This document shows, one piece after another, positions 37,813 through 45,562 of a stretch of DNA of 64,000 nucleotides. The notes below the pieces were generated by a model that searched no databases, had not been told where the DNA came from, and worked only from the letters and a program-made list of their open reading frames with translations. Made by a program: the position numbers and the translations under genes. The DNA comes from JACRLV01 sp045863555 (GTDB taxonomy: Bacteria > Planctomycetota > Phycisphaerae > UBA1845 > Fen-1342): contig BTUU01000005.1 in assembly GCA_045863555.1 (NCBI GenBank), positions 186,001 through 250,000 of the forward strand. The letters run 5' to 3'. Numbering within the stretch: position 1 is the first letter of the stretch; every line of letters starts with the position of its first letter.

Positions 37813-39147
37813 TTATCGAAACGCTTTCAGGACGGTGCCCGCGAGCTTGAGCAGCAGGCTGAGCGCGACCAGCGCCGTGGGAATCCACCCCAGAACGCGG
37901 CCCCAGTTCGCCCGGCCGCTCCCGGTCCACCGCAGCCCGTCGCGCCGGACGAGCCCGGCCGCCCGCGACCCGAGCCGGATCGCGAAAATCCCTGGAATCA
38001 CGCTGACGGCCATGATGACGAGCATCGTCGTCTGCACGCCGGCCATCCAGGGCGGCGGGTTTTGCTGAAACTCCTGCATGACCTCGGGAATCGGCCGCCC
38101 CGTGGCCTTGGCCGCGAAATACGTGGACATGCCGGAATACACGAACGCACTGAGAAACACGAGCAGCGCGAGAATGCCGAGGCCCAGGCTCGACCACGCC
38201 CCCGGCGCGACACTTTTCGGGGTCGATAGCAGCGCCTCCGGGTCATACGCCGCGGGCGTCGCCGCGGCGGGAATCGCGGCCGCGGGCGAATCCGCGGCGG
38301 TCTGCACGGGTCGCGCGACCGCCGTCGCGACCGCTCCCGGCGCACTGCCGGGCTGGTCAGCCCCGGAAACGGCCGTCGAGGGCGCGGCGGGCGGCGCTGC
38401 CGACGGCGGCGTCAGCATCGCCGCGGCGTATGCCTGCGTCGCGCTCATGCCGCCCTGCTCGCGGAGGATGTCCGCCGTCTGCCGATCGGCGACGATCTTC
38501 CCGTCGCGCATCTGGACGATCCGCCGGGCCTGCATCGCCACGTCGGGCTCGTGCGTGACCAGGACGATCGTGACGCCCTGGCGGTTCAGGTCATGGAAAA
38601 TCTCCATGATCTGCTCGCCGGTGCGCGAGTCGAGATTGCCCGTCGGCTCGTCGGCCAGGACGAAGTGCGGCGTGTTGACGATCGCCCGCGCGATCGCGAC
38701 GCGCTGCCGCTCGCCGCCGGAAAGCTCGTTCGGCCGGTGGCTCGACCGATGGCCGAGCCCGACGCGGTCGAGCGCCCCCTGCGCCGTCTTCACCCAGTCG
38801 GCCCGTCGCGCGTAGAACAGCGGCACGCCGACGTTATCGAGGGCGGTGGTGCGATTGATGAGATTGAATGTCTGAAAGACGAACCCGATTTCGCGATTGC
38901 GGATCTGCGCGAGCCGCCGGTCATCGAGGTTGCTGACGTCGACGCCGTTGAGGCAGTAGCTGCCCGAGTTCGGCCGGTCGAGGCAGCCCAGCAGATGCAT
39001 CATCGTTGACTTGCCGCTGCCGGACGGCCCGGTGATCGCGACGAACTCTCCCGCGGCGATGTCCAGGTCCACGCCGTCGAGCGCCCGGACGACCGAGTCG
39101 CCCATCACATAGTACTTTCGCAGATCGCGGATCTGGATCAGCGCCAC
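37813..39147 (-). CDS. MacB/LolD-type ABC ATPase fused to a C-terminal membrane domain
   Basis: A 444-residue protein. Residues 1-225 are an ABC ATPase of the MacB/LolD/FtsE group, with Walker A GPSGSGKST, Q-loop FVFQTFNLI, signature LSGGERQRVAIARA, Walker B FVLADEPTGNLDS and switch His VTHEP. A long Ala/Pro-rich linker (about 240-310) leads to a C-terminal region with three membrane segments (SLGLGILALLVFLSAFVYSG, TTMLVIMAVSVIPGIFAI, VLGWIPTALVALSLLLKLAG). That region is not an FtsX permease: it has no periplasmic MacB domain. The start is a GTG seven bases after the stop of the adaptor gene, so the two are translationally coupled. The permease must be elsewhere. Confidence 0.85.
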   Translation of the reverse strand: MALIQIRDLRKYYVMGDSVVRALDGVDLDIAAGEFVAITGPSGSGKSTMMHLLGCLDRPNSGSYCLNGVDVSNLDDRRLAQIRNREIGFVFQTFNLINRTTALDNVGVPLFYARRADWVKTAQGALDRVGLGHRSSHRPNELSGGERQRVAIARAIVNTPHFVLADEPTGNLDSRTGEQIMEIFHDLNRQGVTIVLVTHEPDVAMQARRIVQMRDGKIVADRQTADILREQGGMSATQAYAAAMLTPPSAAPPAAPSTAVSGADQPGSAPGAVATAVARPVQTAADSPAAAIPAAATPAAYDPEALLSTPKSVAPGAWSSLGLGILALLVFLSAFVYSGMSTYFAAKATGRPIPEVMQEFQQNPPPWMAGVQTTMLVIMAVSVIPGIFAIRLGSRAAGLVRRDGLRWTGSGRANWGRVLGWIPTALVALSLLLKLAGTVLKAFR

Positions 39148-39154
39148 GGCCGGG

Positions 39155-40630
39155 TTAATCCTCGTTCTCGTCCTTGACGGGCGGCAGCTTCGTGTAGACC
39201 TCGGTCGTTTCGTCGAGCGCCTCGCCGCTGAGCGTCGCGATCAGGTGCGTCTTGGCGCCGTCGGTGATGCCGAAGCGGCACGGCACGAACCGCGGGAGCT
39301 GGTTCCGCGCGTCCGTGGCCGAGCGGACGTAAACGCCCTTCTCGCCCTCGACCGATTTCACCGCGTCGGCGGGGACCGTGAGCACGTTCGTCGCGCTCTC
39401 GACCGTGAATTCGACCTGCGCCTGCGTGCCCAGCGGCAGCCGGAACGCCATCGGGTCCGTCACGGCCACGTGCACGTCGAACTGGATGACCGACGCGCCG
39501 ACATTCAGCTTGCCCTGCGGTTCGACGCGGAAGATCCGACCCGCGAAGGTCAGATCGGGAAACGCTTCGACGACAATCGACACGTCGCCGCTGCGTGTGC
39601 GCAGCTCCTCGGCCGCCTCGCGAACCTCCGCCGGTGCTTCGTCGGATGCCGGTTGAGAACTGGTCGAGGGCGTTCGCGGCATGACCGAGGCCTGCGTCGC
39701 CGCCCGCTCGGCCGCCTCGCGCATCTCGCGCAGCACGGCCTCGCGCAGCCCCGGCATCTCCGGCATCGCCTCGGGCGGCGCGACCTTTGAGACGCGCCCG
39801 TAATCCGCCTCGTCGACCCGGGCGACCACCTTCAACTGAGAAACGTCGGCCATCGTGAGCAGGACCGTGCCGCCGAACGTGTTCTTGCCCGACTGGACGA
39901 TGTTCTGCTTCTGCACCTTCACTTCCGTGATGATCGCATCGTGCTTGGAGACGACAGTTGTTTCGCGCAGCCGCTGGTTGGCTTCGTCGAGGTCCTTCTG
40001 GGATTCCTGAACCGCCGCTTCCTGAACCTTGACCGTCTCTTTCGCATCCTCGAGCGCGAGTTCAGCGTTCTTGATCGCGATTTTCGCCTGCTGCGTCTGC
40101 GACTTGTTGATGTCGTCCGCGACCTCCATCAGCAGCACGGTCCGCGGCGATGATCGCCCCTCGGCGAGGCGCTCAGTCTCCTCTTTAAGGTCGCTCGACG
40201 TCCGGCGGCCGTTGGCCTCCAGCTCCGCGAGTCGCTGCCGGGCCGTATCGACCGCCTGCTCGGCCGAAAGCACCGCCAGCTCCGCCTTGCGGTGCGCGAT
40301 CCGCGCCCGCGTCACGATCTGATTGGCGCGCTCGACGTTCCGCTGCTCGTCATCCTTCTTAATCTCGACAAGCACGTCGCCTGCGTGAACGAAATCGCCT
40401 TCGACCACCTTGATGTCGATGATTTCGCCCGAGGCCTCCGGCTTGATCTCGATTCGCTCGTTCGGCTCGATCAGCCCCGACGCCGTGATCGGCACGCGGA
40501 TGTCGCCCCGCTCGACCTTCTCCCACTTGGGCTCCGAGCCCGGCGCGTCGATCCGCACAAACGTCCGGATCAGGTACCAGCCGACACCGATCACGGCCAG
40601 CACCAGCGCCATCCCGATCCACTTCTTCAT
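39155..40630 (-). CDS. MacA-like periplasmic adaptor (membrane fusion protein)
   Basis: A 491-residue protein with an N-terminal membrane anchor (IGMALVLAVIGVGWYLI). The first half-lipoyl domain (ITASGLIEPNERIEIKPEAS, GEIIDIKVVEGDFVHAGDVL) is followed by a long alpha-hairpin (about residues 95-225). The second half and a beta-barrel domain follow, with QAQVEFTVESATNVLTVP. An insertion of about 55 charged residues (PPEAMPEMPGLREAVL to EAAEELRTRS) lies in the barrel region. Adaptors of this kind link an ABC transporter to an outer-membrane or envelope channel for export of macrolides or peptides. It is the first gene of the two-gene operon. Confidence 0.9.
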   Translation of the reverse strand: MKKWIGMALVLAVIGVGWYLIRTFVRIDAPGSEPKWEKVERGDIRVPITASGLIEPNERIEIKPEASGEIIDIKVVEGDFVHAGDVLVEIKKDDEQRNVERANQIVTRARIAHRKAELAVLSAEQAVDTARQRLAELEANGRRTSSDLKEETERLAEGRSSPRTVLLMEVADDINKSQTQQAKIAIKNAELALEDAKETVKVQEAAVQESQKDLDEANQRLRETTVVSKHDAIITEVKVQKQNIVQSGKNTFGGTVLLTMADVSQLKVVARVDEADYGRVSKVAPPEAMPEMPGLREAVLREMREAAERAATQASVMPRTPSTSSQPASDEAPAEVREAAEELRTRSGDVSIVVEAFPDLTFAGRIFRVEPQGKLNVGASVIQFDVHVAVTDPMAFRLPLGTQAQVEFTVESATNVLTVPADAVKSVEGEKGVYVRSATDARNQLPRFVPCRFGITDGAKTHLIATLSGEALDETTEVYTKLPPVKDENED

Positions 40631-40909
40631 TCAGCTCTCGCTCGTGATTCCTGCCCGCCCGCCCACTCGACTCCGCCCCCGCGGCCGCGCCGATCCCCGC
40701 AAAGGAGTTCTTATCAGGCCGCCGCTTATTCGCCGCGATCGGACCGTCCCATACCCGGTTGGCGTTTCGGCCTCGAACGCTGTTTTTCTCGACCGCCCGG
40801 CCACTGCCGTGCGCCCGTCGCCGCGCCCTGACGCCGCGCCTGAATCCGGACGATCTCCCTTTCGCGGCCCGGTCAGCCGACGCCGCCGCGTGCAGGCAGG
40901 AGAGTAAGA

Positions 40910-41440
40910 GTGGTATACCGGCGATGCAAGGCGGGGGGTGCGGCGCTGGTCGCCGTCGCGGCGGTCCTGGCGCTCCCATCGGGCAGCGGGTGCGCCGGAC
41001 GGCAGACGATCCGCATGCAGGTCCTCGAATCCGCACCGCCGGCTGAAACCATCGAGACACACCGCGTCGTCCTCGGCGAACTGAGTTCGCTCGCGGACCT
41101 GTACCGGCCGCTCTGTCCGCGCCTGGGCGTGATCCAGGTCACCCGCGCGGAGGACTGGCAGCGGCTCGCCCGCGCCGCGCCGGGACTCGGGTCCTGCCCG
41201 GACTTCAGCCAAGGTGCCGTCGTCGGAATCGTCAGCCGCGCCGGCACGCCGCTCGACGGTATCTGGCCGATCGAGATAACGCAGACCCGCTCCGCCCAGG
41301 GCGCTGGATACGTCTGCGCGGAATTCCGGCCCGGCACGTACCTGGCGGACGGCGTCGCGTGCGTGACGCTCGTCCAGTACCGCGGCCTCGACCGGGTACT
41401 CATGGCCGACGTGAACGGGCTCCGCTATTTCACCGATTGA
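40910..41440 (+). CDS. Putative lipoprotein, function unknown
   Basis: A 176-residue protein starting with GTG 40910 after AGGAG. The N-terminus (GAALVAVAAVLALPSGSGC) is a lipoprotein signal with Cys28 in SGCAG. The mature part includes LCPRLGVIQVTRAEDWQRL, GAVVGIVSRAGTPLDG and TYLADGVACVTLVQYRG and probably forms a small beta-rich domain. I do not recognise a family. It is divergent from the adaptor gene; the 279 bases between are GC-rich and hold nothing I can name. Confidence 0.75.
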   Translation: MVYRRCKAGGAALVAVAAVLALPSGSGCAGRQTIRMQVLESAPPAETIETHRVVLGELSSLADLYRPLCPRLGVIQVTRAEDWQRLARAAPGLGSCPDFSQGAVVGIVSRAGTPLDGIWPIEITQTRSAQGAGYVCAEFRPGTYLADGVACVTLVQYRGLDRVLMADVNGLRYFTD

Positions 41441-41656
41441 ATGCGTGTGCACCGCGCGCCGGATGCGCCGCGGACCGGGCGCGCGGCGGACGCTGGACGC
41501 GCGCCGCGGGCTGTGATAGGGTCGCGCTGTTGTTCCGCTGCCTGGAGAAGTCGTCGCGCGGGTTCGCCGGCTCACCTTTGCCTTGAGGGCGGACGCCGGG
41601 GTGGGTGGCGCGCGGGCGCTGCGGCGCGTGAGGGCGCTGGAGGAGGTTCCTTACTT

Positions 41657-43768
41657 TTGCGTCTCTGGCCCGGATATCCCTATCCCCTCGGCGCGAACTG
41701 GGATGGCGAGGGCGTGAACTTCTCCCTCTTCTCCGAGGCCGCGACCGCCGTGGAGCTGTGCCTCTTCGACGCGCCGCGCGGGGCCAAGGAAACCGCGCTC
41801 ATCCCCCTGCGCGAGCGCACGCACGGCGTCTGGCACATCTACCTGCCCGACGTCCGCCCCGGCCAGCTCTACGGCTATCGCGTGCACGGGCCCTACGCGC
41901 CCGACCACGGCAGCCGCTTCAACCCCGCCAAGCTGCTGCTCGACCCCTACGCCCGGGCCATCACCGGCGACATCGAGTGGAACGACGCCCTCTTCGGCTA
42001 TCACATGGGCGACGCCCGCGGCGACCTCTCCTGGGACCCGCGCGACAGCGCCCCCTTCACGCCCAAGAGCGTCGTCATCGACTCCGCCTTCACCTGGGGC
42101 GACGACCGGCCCCCGCGCACGCCCTGGAATCGCACCGTCATCTACGAGGCCCACGTCCGCGGCCTGACCATGCTCCACCCCGACGTGCCCCCGGCCCACC
42201 GCGGCACGTTCCTCGGCCTGGCCTCCGACGCCATCATCGACCACCTGACCCGGCTCGGCATCACCGCGGTGGAGCTCATGCCCGTGCATCAGTTCCTGAC
42301 GGCCCGCCACCTGCGCGAGAAGGGACTGACGAACTACTGGGGCTACGACACGATCGGCTTCTTCGCCCCGCACGTCGGATACGCGACCGGCGGCGCGGGC
42401 CAGCAGGTCGGCGAATTCAAGACCATGGTCAAGCGGCTCCACCGCGCGGGCATCGAGGTCATCCTCGACGTCGTCTACAACCACACCGGCGAGGGCAACC
42501 ACCTCGGCCCGACGCTCTGCCTGCGGGGCATCGACAACGCCGCCTACTACCGCCTCGACCGCGACAACCGCCGCTACTACACCGACTTCACGGGCTGCGG
42601 CAACAGCCTCAACATGCTCCACCGGCGCACGATCCAGCTCATCATGGACAGCCTGCGCTACTGGGTGCAGGAGATGCACGTCGACGGATTCCGCTTCGAC
42701 CTGGCGCCCGTGCTGGCCCGCGAGGTGCACGAGGTCGACCCGCTGGGGAGATTCTTCGCCATCATGCAGCAGGACCCCGTCATGTCGCAGGTCAAGCTCA
42801 TCGCCGAGCCGTGGGACCTGGGCCACGGCGGCTACCAGGTCGGCAACTTCCCCCAGGGCTGGGCCGAGTGGAACGCCAAGTACCGCGACACGGTCCGGCG
42901 CTTCTGGCGCGGGGACGCGGGCCAGGTGCCCGAGCTGGCCTACCGGCTGTCGGGGTCGAGCGACGTGTACGAACGCAACCGGCGGCATACGTGGGGCTCG
43001 ATCAACTTCGTCACGTGCCACGACGGCTTCACGCTGGCCGACCTCGTCAGCTACGAACGCAAGCACAACGCGGCCAACGGCGAGGAGGAACGCGACGGGA
43101 CCAACGACAACCTCAGCCGCAACTGGGGCGCCGAGGGGCCGAGCGACGACCCGCTCGTGCAGTCGCTGCGGCAGCGCATGCAGCGCAACTTCCTCGCCAC
43201 GCTGGCCCTGTCGCAGGGCGTGCCGATGCTGCTGGCCGGCGATGAGATCGGCCGCACGCAGCGAGGGAACAACAACGCGTACTGCCAGGACAACGAGCTG
43301 AGCTGGACCGCGTGGGACCTTGCGCCCGGGCAGCGCGAACTGCTGGAGTTCACGATCCAGGTGCTCGCGATCCGGAAACGCAACTCCGTCCTCCGCCGCC
43401 GCAGCTTCTTCCGAGGCACGCCGGTCGAGAACCACCGGGAGAAGGACCTGGCGTGGCTCCGGCCCGACGGGCAGGAGATGCGCGAGGAGGACTGGCAGGA
43501 CCACGCGCGGCAGACCTTGGGAATGTTGATCGTCGGGCAGGCGACGGACGAGACGGACGAACGCGGCCGCATGATCACCGGCGATACGCTGCTGCTGATC
43601 GTGAACGGAGGGGCGCAACCGTGCGAGTTCCGTGTGCCGGCGATGGAACGAGGCGGTTTATGGCGGGAGGTTGTGAACACGGCCAGACCCGGCCGCCGGT
43701 TCGTGGAGCTGGGTCATGTCGAGGTGCCGGAGCACAGTCTGATCCTGCTCGACTTCGAAGCGGCGTAA
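41657..43768 (+). CDS. glgX: Glycogen debranching enzyme GlgX
   Basis: Hydrolyses alpha-1,6 branch points in limit-dextrin glycogen (GH13_11). The 703-residue length fits the family. It starts RLWPGYPYPLGANWDGEGVN, the CBM48 N-terminal domain. Catalytic motifs are DVVYNHTGEG, GFRFDLAPVLARE (nucleophile Asp), LIAEPWDLG (acid/base Glu) and FVTCHDGFTLADLVSY. I set the start at the TTG at 41657 because GGAGGAGG (41639-41646) lies 10 bases upstream and family homology begins there. The frame is open to an ATG at 41441 directly after the previous stop, but those 72 residues are low-complexity Arg/Ala/Gly. Confidence 0.95.
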   Translation: MRLWPGYPYPLGANWDGEGVNFSLFSEAATAVELCLFDAPRGAKETALIPLRERTHGVWHIYLPDVRPGQLYGYRVHGPYAPDHGSRFNPAKLLLDPYARAITGDIEWNDALFGYHMGDARGDLSWDPRDSAPFTPKSVVIDSAFTWGDDRPPRTPWNRTVIYEAHVRGLTMLHPDVPPAHRGTFLGLASDAIIDHLTRLGITAVELMPVHQFLTARHLREKGLTNYWGYDTIGFFAPHVGYATGGAGQQVGEFKTMVKRLHRAGIEVILDVVYNHTGEGNHLGPTLCLRGIDNAAYYRLDRDNRRYYTDFTGCGNSLNMLHRRTIQLIMDSLRYWVQEMHVDGFRFDLAPVLAREVHEVDPLGRFFAIMQQDPVMSQVKLIAEPWDLGHGGYQVGNFPQGWAEWNAKYRDTVRRFWRGDAGQVPELAYRLSGSSDVYERNRRHTWGSINFVTCHDGFTLADLVSYERKHNAANGEEERDGTNDNLSRNWGAEGPSDDPLVQSLRQRMQRNFLATLALSQGVPMLLAGDEIGRTQRGNNNAYCQDNELSWTAWDLAPGQRELLEFTIQVLAIRKRNSVLRRRSFFRGTPVENHREKDLAWLRPDGQEMREEDWQDHARQTLGMLIVGQATDETDERGRMITGDTLLLIVNGGAQPCEFRVPAMERGGLWREVVNTARPGRRFVELGHVEVPEHSLILLDFEAA

Positions 43769-43815
43769 CGCAACCCCGCCCACGCGCGCGGTCCGAGTTT
43801 CAGAAGGAAGCCCCC

Positions 43816-43878
43816 GATCCGAACCCGACGCGCCAGCGAGGAACCCGCCTAATATCCGAGCCCGACGCGCCAGCGAGG
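43816..43878. repeat. Two further copies of the GAGCCCGACGCG repeat
   Basis: Copies at 43816-43841 and 43854-43878 share ATCCGAxCCCGACGCGCCAG and are in reverse orientation to the two copies at 26788-26896. They lie between convergent glgX and a dockerin gene. Confidence 0.8.
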
Positions 43879-43924
43879 AACGCGAGCCCTCCGCGGCCGC
43901 TCCTCACCCACTCGGCCCCGCCCA

Positions 43925-45196
43925 TCACGGACAGGGCTGGCCGAACTTCGCGAGCAGGTACGCGAGATCGCCGATGTCCGTGTCGCGGTCGTTGTCCAGA
44001 TCGCCGAACGGGCAGCCCAGTCCACCCTGCTGGCCGAAGAAGGAGAGCAGCAGCGAGAGATCGCCGAGGTCGATCGCGCCATTGTTGTTCAGGTCGGCGC
44101 CGCACGGGCAGACATAGCCGATCGCCCAGTCATTCACGCACGTCAGGATGTCGTCGCAGCGGACCCAGTCGAGCATGTCGATCACGTCGGTGTTGCGGAG
44201 CCCGAGCACGCGCGGCTGCGCGTAGACGTTGAACGTTCCGTTGCCGCGCGACGAGAAGATCGTCGCGGGGCTGTTCGTGCCGAGGCTCGGCGAGCCTGGC
44301 CGGAGCGTGAATAGCAACTGGTCAAGGTTGGGGTTGAGCGTGCCGTTGCCGTTGTCGAATACGATCAGGGCGTTGATGTCGTCGGCGCCCACCAGCCCGA
44401 GTTGCACGGGCGCCGCGTAGAGTTGCTCGCCGCCCAGCGCATCGGGAATGAAGTCGATGAAGACGCTCGCACCGCTCGGCGGCGGCGGCAGGGCGAGCTC
44501 CAGCGACGGGCTGTCGGTCGAGACTGAAAAGAAGAACGGCGGGTAGCCCGGCACACCGCGCGCGGTCAGCGCCGCGCCCGGCGTCGCGCCCATGCCCGCA
44601 TCCACGTCCGCCGTATCCGGTGCGGGCGGGATCGGGTCCTCGGGCGATTCGGGCGCGAACGAGACGTTGTAGTCGACGCCCCCGGCATCACCATGGTTGA
44701 ATACGAGCGTGTTGTTCTCCGAGAGCGATCGTCCCGGCGGGATCGGGCCCGTCCGCGTGAACAGCACGAGCGACATGAACTCGTCGCCCGCCGCCTGGTT
44801 CTTCGCGGCCTGATCCTTCACGTTGAACGGGAACCCGAGCGCCACCAGATTCGAATCGGGATCTACCAGCCCGTCCGACGTCCGGTCGACCGAGAACAGG
44901 ATCACGAACGTCTCGTCGAGCGTCGGGTTGGTCACGCCCATCGTGCTGAGTCCGTCCAGCTCGTCATTCGGCGTCACGAGCGCGTGATTGATCGCGGGCA
45001 CCTCGACCGTCGGAAATCCGAGCGGGCCGGGAGGGATCATGATGTCGCCCGCATGCCGGCCGAAGACCGCGACCTGCCGCGTCTGAAGATCCCAGGAAAA
45101 CCGGTGCTGTCGGAGCGGATCCCGCGCGGTGACCTGGCCGAGCGCACTGCTGCACACCACGGGCGCGAGGCACGCGCCGACGGTAAGACGCTTCAT
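43925..45196 (-). CDS. Secreted protein with dockerin tail
   Basis: A 423-residue exported protein. The signal peptide (KRLTVGACLAPVVCSSALG) precedes QVTARDPLRQ. The body (about residues 20-330) contains strands such as FVILFSVDRTSDGLVDPDSN and NTLVFNHGDAGGVDY, with no domain I recognise. The last 65 residues form two dockerin-like EF-hands: DLNNNGAIDLGDLSLLLSFF and DLDNDRDTDIGDLAYLLAKF. AAGGAG lies upstream of both a GTG at 45199 and the ATG at 45196; I prefer the ATG. Likely anchored or displayed outside the cell. Confidence 0.82.
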   Translation of the reverse strand: MKRLTVGACLAPVVCSSALGQVTARDPLRQHRFSWDLQTRQVAVFGRHAGDIMIPPGPLGFPTVEVPAINHALVTPNDELDGLSTMGVTNPTLDETFVILFSVDRTSDGLVDPDSNLVALGFPFNVKDQAAKNQAAGDEFMSLVLFTRTGPIPPGRSLSENNTLVFNHGDAGGVDYNVSFAPESPEDPIPPAPDTADVDAGMGATPGAALTARGVPGYPPFFFSVSTDSPSLELALPPPPSGASVFIDFIPDALGGEQLYAAPVQLGLVGADDINALIVFDNGNGTLNPNLDQLLFTLRPGSPSLGTNSPATIFSSRGNGTFNVYAQPRVLGLRNTDVIDMLDWVRCDDILTCVNDWAIGYVCPCGADLNNNGAIDLGDLSLLLSFFGQQGGLGCPFGDLDNDRDTDIGDLAYLLAKFGQPCP

Positions 45197-45562
45197 CACG
45201 GTTCAACTCCTTGGCCGGACGCCCGGGCAGCGCCGAAGTCCCTTCATTACACGCATTTCCGGCCCCGAAAGCCAGAGAAATCCGCTTCTCCGCCTTTCGA
45301 AGACGTCCGGTGCGCCGCGACGGCCAGATTTTCGTTGACATTTCCGCGGAGGGGGCTAGGGTAATGAGTAAGAGGGTCTCACACGACAGCTTCAATCGGT
45401 CGGAGGGAGCCGCGTCTGATAATGGGAAGTCCTGAGCGCTGACGCGGACCGGCAGATTTGCTTGAAACGTAAAAACCTGACCTGACAGTCAACGTCGTCC
45501 GGCGCGATGGTCGCGTCGCGCGTTGGCTCTTTTCGTTTCGTTCTCTCGGGGGTCCACACATT
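45197..45562. other. Divergent region with a promoter and a structured leader
   Basis: This 366-base gap lies between a minus-strand dockerin gene and the plus-strand metalloprotease gene. After the promoter at 45335-45362 there are about 190 bases of untranslated leader. The leader contains nested pairing GGTC...GACC and CCGCGTC/GACGCGG (about 45400-45455). The segment just before the ATG has CGGGGGTC, a poor ribosome binding site. I cannot match the leader to a known riboswitch. Confidence 0.45.
45335..45362 (+). promoter_or_regulatory. Sigma-70-like promoter of the metalloprotease gene
   Basis: A perfect -35 box TTGACA (45335-45340), a 16-base spacer and a weak -10 TAGGGT (45357-45362). 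Transcription should start near 45370, leaving a leader of about 190 bases. Confidence 0.5.

Noticed and set aside
41651..43618. Minus-strand ORF of 655 codons opposite glgX
   Set aside because: The plus strand encodes a complete GH13 enzyme with all catalytic motifs; the antisense product is composition-driven.
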